NCBI GenBank assembly: GCA_037157565.1
Contig: JAZHRO010000003.1
Span: 45,397,001 to 45,461,000 of the forward strand
Reading direction: 5' to 3'
Origin: Thalassia testudinum
Lineage: Eukaryota > Streptophyta > Magnoliopsida > Alismatales > Hydrocharitaceae
DNA: 64,000 nt
In this document: one piece after another, positions 22,775 through 34,695 of the stretch
Layout of the letters: each line of letters begins with the position of its first letter
Position numbering within the stretch: the stretch's first letter is position 1
The notes under the pieces: generated by a model
Told to the model about the DNA's origin: nothing
The model's database searches: none
The model's input: only the letters and a program-made list of their open reading frames with translations
Program-made: the position numbers and the translations under genes

Positions 22775-23640
22775 TCATTTCAGGATTTTCTCCAGGTTAC
22801 GAAGGCAATGGTCGAATGAGTCTCCAAAAATGGAGAAATCATTCATAAAGGCCTCCAAGTATTCACCCACCATCTCCGAAAAGATGGCTAACATGCAACA
22901 CTGAAAGGTAGCGGGTGAGTTGCATAACCCGAATGGCATACGACAAAATGCAAACATGCCATATAGACAGGTGAACGTGATCTTTTCTTGATCTTCTGGT
23001 GCAATAGCTACATGGTTATACCCTGAATATCCATATAGGAAGCAAAAATATTTTCTCCCTGACAATCATTTGAGAATCTTGTCAATGAGTGGCAGGGGGA
23101 AATGATCCTTCTTAGTAGCTTCATTCAGCTTCCTATAGTCGATACACACCCACCACACTATGGTGGTGTAGGTGGGGATGGATTTGCCTCGATCATTTGT
23201 GACCACGATGAGCCTGGCCTTCTTTGGTACCACTTGAGTAGGGCTCACCCAGAGGATGTCAGAAATCGGATAAATGATTTCCACATTGAGCCATTTAATT
23301 ATCTCTTTTTTAATGACCTCTTGCATGTTCCGATTCAGCCACCTTTGCATCTGGCGAGAAGGTCGAGCCCCATCTTCCAAATGGATCATTTGTGTACAAT
23401 AGCTAGGGCTAATTCCCCTTAAGTGAGAAATTGTCCACCCAATTACTGCCCGATGTTCAAAAAGAATCGTAGTCAACCTAAGCTCTTGGTCCCTGGTCAG
23501 GTTTGCATTAATAATCATAGGGAAAGTATGATTAGGTCCTAGGAGGACAAATTTGAGATTATTGGGCAAAGGTTTCAGTTTAGGAGCAGGTGGTACAATG
23601 TTTGACGAGTAAGTGAAGGGAGGGAGTTGAGTGACATCAA
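22775..23640 (-). pseudogene. Element F: reverse transcriptase (pseudogene)
   Basis: One long frame (23569 to 23066) covers the linker and RT N-terminus, with IIKWLNVEIIYPISD, WVSPTQVVPKKARL, VCIDYRKLNEATKKDHFPLP. After a stop at 23063-23065 the frame continues with YGYSGYNHVAIAPEDQEK, PFGLCNSPATF and FMNDFSIFG. The catalytic FMDD box has become FMND, which would remove a metal-binding Asp. It is the best preserved RT in the window by frame length, but dead. Confidence 0.92.
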
Positions 23641-24400
23641 TCTCCTCAAATGAAGGTTGCCGGTGGTAATTAGTTATGTAACCTTTAGAGATTGGGATGG
23701 GTTAGGGTAGTGGTCTAAAGCTGGTTCAGTTAGATGGTTCTCTAAAGATCTTACTATTAGGCACTCTTCAACCAGGGTTTCCATGAGATCTCATTCATCG
23801 ATCCAACTACAATCAAAAGATTTAGTTGCCTTGAAGATATCCAATTGCATCTTCTTATCTCCAAAGGCAATTTCCATACATCCCGTGTCTTAGTCAATGT
23901 TAGCCTTGGCCTAGCCAAAAAGGGTCTGCCTAGGATGATGGGTGTGTTTTGTAATTGTTCGAGGACTTCCATGTTGAGGACTAAGAAGTCCACTGGGAAG
24001 TAGAAGTCCTTAACTCGAACAATCGACTACCCCTTTCAGGGTTTTCACAAATCGATCAGCCAGTTGGATGGTTATAGGTGTAGGCTTTAATTCTCCAATT
24101 CCAAACTAGTGATAAAGGGTAGTCGAGATTAAGTTAATTGAAGCACCTAAGTCCAGGAGCGCTCTGTCAAAAGTCATGTCACCAATATTACACGAGATTA
24201 AAGGTGCTCCATGGTTAGTCCTTTTAGGAGGTAGGCTACTCAATATCATAGAACTAGATAGCACTACCTTCCTATGTGCTTGGGTTTTTGGCTTACGTTT
24301 GGGTGTGCAAACATCCTTTAAAAGCTTCACGTATGCTGGGATATGTTTGATCCCTTTGAGGATAGGTATATTGATTTGTACTTGTTTAAATATTTCTAAC
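23641..24400 (-). pseudogene. Element F: protease and linker (pseudogene)
   Basis: Minus strand: PAYVKLLKDVCTPKRKPK linker (about 24290-24345), then CNIGDMTFDRALLDLGASIN with the catalytic box at about 24125-24160, and NTPIILGRPFLA at about 23910-23950. Stops and a frameshift lie between 24106 and 23993. The retropepsin active-site Asp is present. Confidence 0.87.
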
Positions 24401-24802
24401 AATTCCTTTTTCTCAACCACATTTCTCTTCTTCTTGACCGTGTCCAAGGCTTCATGGTATGGGATTTGGGTTTGAACTGGGTCAGGTTCCTGATCCTTGT
24501 GTTCCTCTCGCTCTTCCTCAGAATCAGTTATCTTGGGTAGTGTGGTCATAGGAGGGGTCAGCCATTTGGATTCTTGAGTTTGATGCCACTTTTAAAGGTA
24601 ATTGCATCAGCTGATGCATTGGAACCAGGGTTGGTCCTTGAGAAGAAGAAGAAGAAGCAACAAACCCAGGGGGTGTCTATGGGCTTGTAAAATCATATGG
24701 GCTTGCCCCTGATTTTGCTGGAACCCTTGAGGATTGTGGCCTCTGGTCATTACATTCCTAAGGTTCAGATGTGGCTAAGATGGAAGAGACCCCTTGTTTT
24801 GT
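24401..24802 (-). pseudogene. Element F: C-terminal gag and gag-protease linker
   Basis: Minus strand includes VMTRGHNPQGFQQNQGQAH (about 24695-24750), equivalent to the NPNQGQAHYVYQAP region of B, and then the acidic linker EEREEHKDQEP. It is continuous with the gag part beyond S3. No zinc knuckle is visible. Confidence 0.75.
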
Positions 24803-27479
24803 TGGTGATAACATCATCATGAGCCATAACTAGCTTTAATTAGTCACGATTAATTGACAATTGCTTCCACACAGTCACCTGAGGGTTGTAATTCTTTGCA
24901 CAACCATTCTGAGAGTAATACATTGAATCAGGCTTAATTCTATAGTTTTAACAGCATATCATGAATGCAAAATAATTAAGAGGTTTTCCAGGGGTTAATT
25001 TAAGGTCTAATGAGCAATAATGTCTAATAAGAGGGTCCACACAGATAGAAACAGGGTTTCGCACACTTCAAGAACTAATTCAGTGCCCAAAAACCTAATT
25101 TCAGACCTGCTTAAATAATAGAGGTTCTAGTCAAGATAAAATCCATTTAAACCTTCCAAAATTCATTAAAAAATATTTCATGAGTTTTGGAACCCTTGAT
25201 TTGACCATTCGAACCCATTTTAACCTTAAACAGAGTCACAAACGCAATTTTACCCTAATTTGGGATTTTGCACAAATTGCCTAGTCAATCTTGGTCAAAA
25301 CTCAAATTTGACTTAACCATCGAATTTCTTGGATCTAAATTAGGTTTGTACCAAAATGTGGGCCTAATTTGAGTCCATTTTGACCTAGTTTACATTTTAG
25401 TCCAGTCAGACTCCTCTCTTACATATACCCCTAGCTTTTGAAATCCTTTCAATATGGTCCCTAACTTTGTTGTCTTCTTTGCAAGCAGGTCCCTACTACC
25501 ATTGAGGTCAACCCAACCTCCATGCAAGGTTTAACCACTCCTAAACCTTTTGGAATCAACACCAAATTCCACCAAAGTTGGTGGGATTGATGTTCACACC
25601 TAGGAGAATCATCTGGGATCAATTTTGAGTCCCAACTCCTTGTTGATTTCTTGTGCGAAAACACGAGATTCATGGGTCTTATTCCTTCAATCCAAAACCA
25701 TGAAAACCTTGTTTCATATTCTAGAGCTCACCCTGAAGCTCTATAAAGCTCTGTCATGCACAACCGCTCTTCCTCAGCTCGATTCAGGCCACACTTCTTC
25801 ACAATTTCCTCTCTTCGGCTGCTTCTGACCATAGCTTCAGCGAGCTTTTCCAACCTCCGTCTTCGCCCTCTGCCACATACCATAGGTAGAGGGAAACACC
25901 TCCCCTCCTTCTTCCACTTCTCGTAACACCAGCAGGAGCCACCCTACTCCTTCATCCTCGCCATTCTCCCCCAATGGAGATTTCATCTTCTCCACATCTG
26001 GCCATCACACTAACGTGGAAACCCTCACACCTTCATCCTATAGTTAGGTCTAGTATCTTCCCCTTCTTCCCCTAAATCTCCTTATCCCTTTCCTTTCCTA
26101 AATCGACCCACCGTTTGCCCTCGACCTCTCCGTCTTCCTTCGCTCTGACAAAGCTCCACCGATGCCTCCCTGACACCGCACACCACCAAACACCCTACTA
26201 CCACCTCCAGAAGCTCCACCAAACCTCACCAAACAAAACCCCTCTCTCAATTCCATGTTTCATCCACCAAAAACATCCACCGAACACACCCACATCCGTT
26301 CACCTCCTCTGACCTTGCCTGACCACCACACGCTTCCACTCGCCACATAGACACCACCACTAGACTCCACGTTCTCCGACAATGGTAATGAACCTTTTAA
26401 CCAGGGCTTTTTGAGCTCGTAGTGTGATCCTCAGGTTTTCGCCATGCCTCGCGTCGCAGTCGTCTTCCCTGACTAGGACCACTGTGCTCCAAATGATCCT
26501 GACCCTGCTACTATCTCCAGGTGATGTAGCTCCAGGTCTCGAAGATGTCCAGGGCTTCAATTGCATGGAAGCCGCTCAGCAACTGCGTTAATTAAGCATC
26601 ATCCCCTACTATTGGCGCATGCGAAGGAAGGAGGGGGACAATAGTCCCACCTTGTGGAGTGAAAGGCACGTGACCATGGATATAAGGAATTTGTGTTCTG
26701 GGCTCTTTGCCTCAGAACACGGGGTGAGGTCCCCTTCACCTTGCCTTCACTCAGTCACCATACACCCCCGGTGACCCTAGTCAATCCTGATTACTTGCTT
26801 ACCCATATCTGGATCAGAATAGCCCTGGGTTGAGAGAGAAAAGAAGGATTTGTGAAAGAGTGGGGGAGGGTTTTGCTCTTGAGGGCTTTACACTTAGCTA
26901 CTGAAGAAGGAAAGCCTCTGAAGAGGAAGGGTCATGCCTGTGCTTGAGAAGGAAGGAGAGGCTTTGAAGAAGAAGAAGAGAAGAACAAAGAAGGCTTTGA
27001 GAAGGAAGGAAGCTTTAGAAAAAGTAGAAGAAGAAGAAGGTTCTCTGAAGAGCCTTGTGCCTATGCTCACATAAGTCATCTGATCTGATTTGGCACTGTT
27101 GAATGATTTAAGTAATAAGTTAACATTGAGTATCTGATTAGAGTTCCTGTTGAATGATTGAATGCATGCTTAATTAAAGAGAATAAGTGGTTATTCAAAT
27201 CACCATTGTTTTGATTCTCTTGTCTTTTTGATTCCATGACCTTCTGAGATACATTAGAATATCAATCTGATTAGTTCTATTCATTGAATATCTATTTTGT
27301 GATCAATTGATTGTGCTCATTTGTTTTAAATGAAGATTAATGTATGAATTCCATATTTGCTCCCTGTGATCGACCTCTGACTCTTTTGCAATTCTGAGTT
27401 TATAAATTTAATTATTTTCGAGCGATTGAGGCTTTGCTACAACAATTACTCCTTAAAACCCCTCGATAGCCCGTTAACA
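24803..27479 (+). mobile_element. Solo LTR S3 (LTR1 family) inserted in gag of F
   Basis: 2677 bp, starting TGGTGATAACATCATC and ending AGCCCGTTAACA, flanked by TTTGT (24798-24802 and 27480-27484). Removing it rejoins the gag of F. The start is three bases longer than in other copies if this duplication is right. TATA box at 25742-25748, degenerate internal USE/TATA module at 26644-26686, GA-rich tract at about 26905-27055. No internal region is attached. Confidence 0.82.
26644..26686 (+). promoter_or_regulatory. Decayed USE plus TATA-like box in S3
   Basis: GTCCCACCTTG (26644-26654, two mismatches to the USE) is followed 25 bp later by ATATAAG (26680-26686). The spacing is kept although the box has drifted. 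Confidence 0.5.
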
Positions 27480-28899
27480 TTTGTTATCCAATAGCTAGCT
27501 CAATTGTCCCTTCACTAAAGCCATCTTCTTCTGATGTTTCTGATTCATATCAGGCATCATCTTGATCAGAGTGTCCATTTGGTTTTGTTGTGCAGGGGCC
27601 ACCCTATTTTGGTTATAGGGTGGTCTAGCAGGTGGACCTTGCTGATAGGAGGGAGGGTTTGGCCTGTGTTGGTTATAGAATTGGTTTGGTTTTTGGTTCG
27701 ACTAGGAAAATTTTGGGTGGTTATGCCATCCATGGTTATAAGTGTTGGAGAAAGGATCAGGCTTAGAGTATCCCTGGATGGCATGGGCATCATCAAAGGT
27801 AGAAGGTGTCGAAGGGGAGGGGAAAGAATAATCTGGATTTGAGGGAGAAAAGGTCCCTCCCTAAAACATGGTCAAGGGTTGTTCTAGATGCACTTATTTC
27901 ATAGACTGAACCAGGTCAACATTGTGTGCTCCCTTCACTAGGGAGAAGGTTTGCAGTGGGGCTTGAGATTGACTTAAAAGCTCATCAATTTTCTTATCCA
28001 CCAACTCAACCCAATCCAGTTTCTTTGCTATGATGTCCATGCCCTGAATTAGTTTGTACCTTATAAATCCCACTACGGGGTTGACTAGACCTATTAAATT
28101 CGATCATGGAGGCATTATTAAGCGAGTTCTCACTCATTAACTCAAAGAGCTAGAATGCGCTTTCCTCATCTTTGTTTAGAAAATTACCTCCACAATGAGG
28201 CATCAACGAAATTCCTAAGGTTGCCATCCAGACCATGGTAGAAAATCTGGGCTAATTGCCACCTTGGAACCTCGTGGTGTGGGCATTTCCTCAATAATTC
28301 GTTAAATTGTTCGCACACCTCATGGAATTGCTCTCCACTTTGTGAGGTGAATGAAGTGATAGCTCTTCTAAGAGCATTAGTCTTTCCTATGGGGAAAAAC
28401 TTCTTAAGAAATGCATGCCTCAATTCTTCCCAAGTGGAGATGGGTCTCCTTAAGGTTCTAAGCCAATGAGAAGCTTTGTCTCTTAAGGAGAATGGAAACA
28501 TCTTAATTAAAACAACGACCAAATAGATGTTCCTAGGTTTCATGGTGTGAGCAATCCGATCTAGGTCCACCAGGTGTTGGAAAGGGTCTTCATTTGAGCT
28601 CCCATGGAAATGTCTTTGAATCAAGATAAGGACATTGGGTTTTAGCTCAAAATCATCTCCCCCTTCAGGGACACTAAGGTATCGCTCAACACGGATGGCA
28701 GACGGATCGTAGAAAACATGGAAAGGCCTTGGTTGGCACTTAAGGGGTTGTGGTGGATTAGGTGGGGGTTGCCCTTGAGGGTTCTACAGTCAGTGGATGA
28801 CCAGCATGATGGTTTAGAATTGTTGTTGTTGGAGTTGGTTGTTGGCAGTGATTTGAGTCTGGATAATGGCCATGGCATCAGGTTGAGGTTGGTCCTAGA
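27480..28899 (-). pseudogene. Element F: gag, main part (pseudogene)
   Basis: The longest frame (28624 to 28184) holds most of the capsid-type gag domain: FHGSSNEDPFQHLVDLDRIA, LRDKASHWLRTLRRPISTW, HAFLKKFFPIGKTNALRRAI, then ELLRKCPHHEVPRWQLAQIFYHGL. Downstream in minus orientation come a Lys-rich region and the QKHQKKMALVKGQLS segment near 27490-27540. Before it, near 28640-28880, lies a Gln/Asn-rich N-terminus. The true start codon was separated by E. Several stops and frame changes occur between 28180 and 27550. Confidence 0.87.
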
Positions 28900-30842
28900 T
28901 GATAACATCATCATTAGCCATAATTATTTTTAATCAGTTAGAATCAATTAACAAATGCTGCAACATAATCACCGCAAATTCGTAATTCATTGAACATCCA
29001 TTCTGAGAAGAGTGCATTAAATCATGGTTAAATCTGCAATTTTAATAGACGTCCATGAATGCATAATAATCATGGGGTTTCCCAAGGGTTCAACTAAGGT
29101 CAAATGTTCATTAATGACTAATAAGAGGGTCCATGCAGACAGAAACGGGTTCTCGCGCACTTCGAGAGTCAAAATAGCACCTGAAATCCTAATTTCAGAC
29201 CTGTTTAATTAAAAGTGATTCTGGTCAGGATAAATTCCATATAAACCTTATAAAAATCATATAAAATTATTCTATAAGGTTTGGTATCCTTGATTTGACC
29301 ATTGGAACCCATTTTGACCTAAAACAGTCTCAGATAGAAAGTTACCCTAATTTGGGTTTCTACATAAATTACCCAATCAAACTTGGTCAAAACCAAAATC
29401 CAACTTCACCATCAGATTCCTTGGTTCCAAATTAGGTTTGTACCAAAATTTACATCCAATCAGAGATCATCTTGACCTAGTTTGCATTTTAGTCCATTCT
29501 AATTCTCTTTCTCTTTCAATCTGCCCCTCAACTTTCAAAATAATTACAAGGACACCCATAACTTCGCTGTCTTCTTCACCAACAGGTCCTTGCCACCTTC
29601 GTGTATGCAGAATCCTAAAACCCACCATTCACCAACCTTTAATCAAGAAGATCTCCTTGATTTCACGGCCAACCCCTTCCAAAATTGGAAGGGAGGATCT
29701 TGAGACCTTCCTTTTCCATCTCAATTCAATCTCGAGATAAGATTTGAGCTAAGAAGCCCATGTGAACTCTTGTTTCCAAGCTTGGAAGCTCGACCCAAGC
29801 CCTATAAAAAGACCCTGATTGCAAACCTTACCTCTTACGCTTGGTTTTGGTCGGAATCTACCGTTCTTCCCTCCTCTCCGAACGAATGCTCCACGAACTT
29901 CGGTGACCTCCGTCTGACCTATTCGCCTACCGCCTCAAACAATAGTTAGCGAGATCATCTTCCTCAAGTTCTTCTGCTGCTCGCAATACCAGCGAGGGTC
30001 TCCTTCCTCCGTCTTTCTCGTCATTCTTCCTTCTCAAAGATTTCACCTTCCACGGTGCAGGCCAATCAAAGTCGATGTCGCCCTACCCCTTTCGTTCTTT
30101 AGGTTAGGTTAATTAGGTTCCCCTTCCCCTCTACTACCTTTCCCCCTTGTTATCCTCTCGTTTCAACCCATGATCACTGGCCTCCCCCTTCGTCTTCCTT
30201 TGCTTCGGTGAGGTTGGAAGCCCGCTACATGCCACCATTCGCCAAGCCACAACTCCCATTAGCATCACTGCTCATCCCCACACACAACCCCTCAATCAAA
30301 TTCGTATTTCATCCTCTCATGACCTCCACCGATCACTACACCTTCTCTCCTTCATCTCTGTCACCATCTACCCTCCACATGCCGTCAAACTCCACGCAAA
30401 CATCGGCATCACATTTGCCAACACTTGGCGATCCTCCTGAGGTGATTTAATGTGGCTGTGAGGCTATTCTTTTTCATTTTAGGTATACATCATTCTCCAC
30501 CATCACCACCGTCACATTCGACGTTATCGCCTCGCCTCCAACCACTTTAGGCTCTGATAGCACTCCCAGGTGCTACGGAAGTAGATCACGAAGCAACCCA
30601 GGCACTTCATTGAGCAAAGGAGGACTAGGGTAGCTCTAATAGGATGGAGCAACACCAGCAGTTGCATGCAAGTGAAGAAGCAGTAGGGATAGTCCCACAT
30701 CAGGCAATGAAGAACGCACAGCCACGCATAAAGGGTTTTTTTGCATTGAGCTTATCAACCAGCACATGAGGGGTCGGGTCCCTCTTTACTTATACCCGCT
30801 CACTCCTCGGCTACCCGCACACCCGGTAGCCTTGGTCCCCTG
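28900..30842 (+). mobile_element. Element E: 5' LTR, first part (LTR1 family)
   Basis: Starts TGATAACATCATCATTAGCC at 28900 in minus-strand gag of F and runs to 30842, where element C interrupts it. The rest is at 44620-45308. TATA box at 29803-29809 and the USE/TATA module at 30692-30734. The left 5-bp flank is CTAGA; the partner would be beyond the window. Confidence 0.87.
30692..30734 (+). promoter_or_regulatory. USE plus TATA-like box in the E LTR
   Basis: GTCCCACATCA (30692-30702, one mismatch) and ATAAAGG (30728-30734), 25 bp apart. Confidence 0.6.
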
Positions 30843-33571
30843 TGATGGGAACACCAACATGAGCCATAACTGGCTCATTTTGATCTAATTAAGTTAGTAA
30901 ATGCTCCTACATAACTACCAGAGAGCCATAATTCATTGCAAATCCATTCTAAGGGAGAGACAAGAAACAAGGGTTAAAACTGTAATTCTACCATCATAAC
31001 TTGAATATAGTACAATCATGGGTTTTCTCAAGGGTTAATTAAGGGTCAAATGGTCTTAAAAGGATAACAAGTGGGTTAGAATAGACAGAAAAGGGTTTTT
31101 GCGTGTTTTGAGAATTAAATGACTTTTGAAACCCTAAAAATAGACCCACTTAATTAACTGAGGCTCTGGTCAAAATAAAATTCACCTAAACCCTTTAAAA
31201 ATCATGGAAAAATATTTTCTAGGGTTTGGTACCTTCAAATTGTCCATCAGAACCCGTTTTGGCCCAAAACAGAGTCTCAGACAGACATTTACCCTAATTT
31301 GGGTTTTTGCATAAACTCCAGTCAAGCTAGGTCAAAACAAAAGTTCAACTTCACCATTGAATTCTTTAGGTCCAAATTAGATTTGTATCAAAATTTGGGC
31401 TCAATCTGATATTATTTCGACCTAGTTTGCACTTTGGCCCAAGTCTGACTTTCCTTATCTTCAATAGCCCCTCAGCTTTTGAACTTCTTACAAAAAGCCC
31501 CCCAACTTCTTCATCTTCTTCATAAAAAGGCCCCTGCCACAGAGAAATCTTATTCCTAAAGCTCCGACGATAATCAAACAAGGATTTCTCTTTGATTGAT
31601 TGATGAAACTTCCCCAAATTTGAACCGGAGATCCCTCTTTAAATTCTTTTTCAATCAGATCGATTCTTGACCTTCAATTCTTTCCTAATCTCTCATGCGA
31701 ACACATGAGAGATTTGGGTATCAAAAAGTTTTCCAACTCCGGCAACCTTCCCAAGCTCTAAGCACCCTTTAACGGCCTATATAAGACTCCCCAGGGCAGA
31801 CCGTTCGGGGTAAGCTCGATTTCGACCGAATCTCCCCTAAATTCCTCTCTCCTAACCCAGTCGAAAGGCTCCTCGAGCTTCGACGATCCCCTCCGACCTC
31901 CCTTGTTGTCCATCCGCAATACCAGCGGTGAATTCATTTTCCTTGCCTTCCTCCATGCCACGTTGTACCAGCAGGCATCTCTCCCCCATCTTCCTCCCTG
32001 TTTCCTTCTCACCGGAGTCACCTTCGTCTTCGGCGTCGGCCATACCACAACCGACGTCGCTTCTGCTTCTCTTCACTTGCCAATCACCTATATAAGTTTC
32101 ATAGTTCCTCTACTCCGTTTACACACCAACTACACTTCATTTCGACTGTCGTATCACACTGACCACCCTCTCCGTCCTTTGCTCTAGCCAGTTCTCTGGT
32201 GAAGTGTTTCCACTGCTACACACCACCATCCACCTCGCCGACAAGCCCCAAACCTCTGCCTCATCTTCCCACACAAAACCCCTCTCCTATTTCACCCTCT
32301 CGCTTACCCACACTCACCCCCGAACAACCCACCTTTCTGTTGTCGTTCTCGACCTCACCCAGCCAGTACACCTCCTCCCATGCTACAAAACCACCACCAC
32401 CGTGTTCCTCATCCACCAATGATCCTCTAGAGTGTTTTAACTGGGGCTTTTAGCCCATTTTGTGCTTTCAGGTACATAGGTTCCACCACCAAAACTGAAG
32501 CTTCAGCACCTTTAGCTCTAGGCATTGTCCCTAGTTCGCGTGGAATCACTGCAGGAGTCTGAGTGAACCTGCAATTGGAGCCTTCGTCCACCATCTTGTG
32601 TGAATTGAATGAAGACACTGCAGCAGCTGTGCACATAGAGGGAGGTGGTGGGATAGTCGCACATCTGGCACTGACAGACACATAGTGGCACATAAATTGA
32701 ATTTGTGCCTAGGGCTTATCGCCTAAGACAAAAGGGGTTAGGTCCTTCACACCCATCATGTGCCTCATCCATGAACTCTCCTCCGTGGACCTGGTACACC
32801 CGACCCACCTAAGCCTTCACTCCTCGCTCACCACCCATTGCCGATGAGTCTGGACCTAGGTGAGCACTTTATCCAGATACTCGAATACCCGGTACTGTAG
32901 AAGGCTTTGGGAGAGAATGACCCAGTGAGAGAAAGAGAGAGAGAGTGTGGGGGCAAGCGGCGTTTTTCTCTGAGAAGGTTTGGGCTGATACTTAGCCAAA
33001 TTTGGGGAACCTTCCCCCTCTGAGTGAAGAAGAAGAGTTAAAGAAGAAGGAGAGTTGCATAGAGACGAAAGGTAGAAGAAGAAGAGGAAGGAAGGCCAAG
33101 GCAAGAAGAAGAGGAGAAGACTTGACTTAGAAGAAAGAAAGGAGAAGGAAGATGGCCTCAGAAGAAAGAAGAAAGCAAAGAAAGAAAGAAGGAAGAAGAG
33201 AAAGAAAAGTGACCCTTGAGTCTCTAGGAAGCACTGTAGCAACTAATTGTCTAAGCTGTCTGATACAAGCCTAGATCATCTGATTACATATACTTGAGGA
33301 TTTATTGATACTGTTGATTTAGTTGCTATTTGTGAGGAGTAATTGGTGATTCAAATCACCATTTTACTCCATTCTTTTTGCACATTGATACCTGACATTA
33401 TTATTGTTGCAATCTCTTATATTTTTGATTCAAATTGTGATCTTGAGTTTGAAATTGCCATATTGCTCCCTGTGTTCGACCTTGGACTTTCATTCGAGTT
33501 TATTTGTTTGAGTGCTATTTCAGCTATATTGCAACGAAGCTTTTTTAAAACACTGAATTATTGCCCAAACA
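30843..33571 (+). mobile_element. Element C: 5' LTR
   Basis: 2729 bp, TGATGGGAACACCAACATG to TTGCCCAAACA. TATA box TATATAAG at 31779-31786. USE module decayed to GTCGCACATCT (32656-32666) with ATAAATT at 32692-32698, still 25 bp apart. GA-rich tract at about 33020-33215. ORFs at 31758-32076, 32199-32693 and 32856-33242 are chance frames in compositionally biased LTR sequence. Confidence 0.93.
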
Positions 33572-33574
33572 TTT

Positions 33575-33592
33575 TGGCGCCATTGCTAGGGA
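33575..33592 (+). other. Element C: primer binding site (tRNA-Asp type)
   Basis: TGGCGCCATTGCTAGGGA starts 3 nt after the LTR end. It matches the complement of plant tRNA-Asp apart from three changes and is the least decayed in its first seven bases of the LTR1 elements here. Confidence 0.85.
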
Positions 33593-34695
33593 ACAACACG
33601 CAATTCAGATCTCTTGATTGCAATATCAGGTTGGATTCTAACTTGTTACATCTCTTTTGATTGTGATCTATTTCAGGGGGATTGACTACAGGAAGATCAA
33701 CCGCGCATCAACCACTCCCGGGGTAGGTAAACTCCATCTACCTTCTTCTAAGCCCCTAAATCTGAAAAAGCTAAAAAAAGAAAAAATCATTTAGGGCTGC
33801 TTGCATTCTAATCTTAGACAAATCATCAAGTGCCTGATTTGATACATTCTATTTGGACAACATCCAAATCCTGATCTGTGCACCCATTTGAAGCTAAGGT
33901 ATCTAGGGCTATCACATTCTTGTTTGAGCTCTAGGTACCACATTTTTGACAAATTAAATTGGACCAAATCAGAGCCAATTAAGGATCCCAATTTATGATT
34001 TTAGAGACACACTTGCTTAATCAGGAATTGATCTTTCCAAACAATGTTTACCTAAACCTTGATTAAATTGATCTTTTCAAAGAAACCCTAAAATCAGGCT
34101 CTTAAATTCATTTGAACACTAAAAAAGAAAAAGGGACCTAAATTTCTCAAAAGGACAATACAGGTGAAGTTAGCCCACCTTGTTGGGTTAACCAATCTTC
34201 AAATTAGGTCACTTTTCACTAAAACATCTTAAAAGTTCAAGTGAAATCATAAGCACCCTTGCTCTTAATTAAAACTGATAGACTTAAGAGGTTAAGTCCC
34301 CATTCTGGTCTACTTGGAACATCAGTGACAAGAGAGGTCGGGTGGGGGAAACCCTATAACTCGTTTGGATGCTCTACCGTGTAGGGATCTTTGTGGGACT
34401 CTCCTCTAGTTGCCCAGGTAATTCTCAGGTGGACGGCTGTCTGACTAAGGGGTATCATTCACCTCGAACCTCTATAGTCATCCAAAATTTTTGGGTGTCT
34501 TGATTGGGTCCATCACATTCTTTCTCTCATCTAATCCATCGGTGCTTGTTTGGGAGGAGGTCCTTAAGACCATCCTTGAGGCCTCTATTAGATATCCACT
34601 CTCGTTGAGGTCGAGCCTCGACTTCCGTATTTGTGCAACAACCTGATCACATTGACATATCCTCCGATTCAGAACCCACTTCTCCTTCATCATCT
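33593..34695 (+). other. Element C: untranslated leader
   Basis: 1.1 kb without coding signature. It contains TAG|GTAAAC at 33724-33730, a possible splice donor conserved in D, E and N, and near 34370-34430 the text CTCTACCGTGTAGGG...TTGCCCAGGTAATTCTCAGG shared by all LTR1 elements, including N and E. It is a candidate for RNA packaging signals because it is shared by autonomous and non-autonomous types. Confidence 0.7.

Noticed and set aside
32199..32453. Pro/Ser/Thr-rich frames in LTR1 (also 43228-43560, 18292-18603, 49476-49880)
   Set aside because: Frames differ between copies and are not kept in register. They arise from C-rich LTR sequence.
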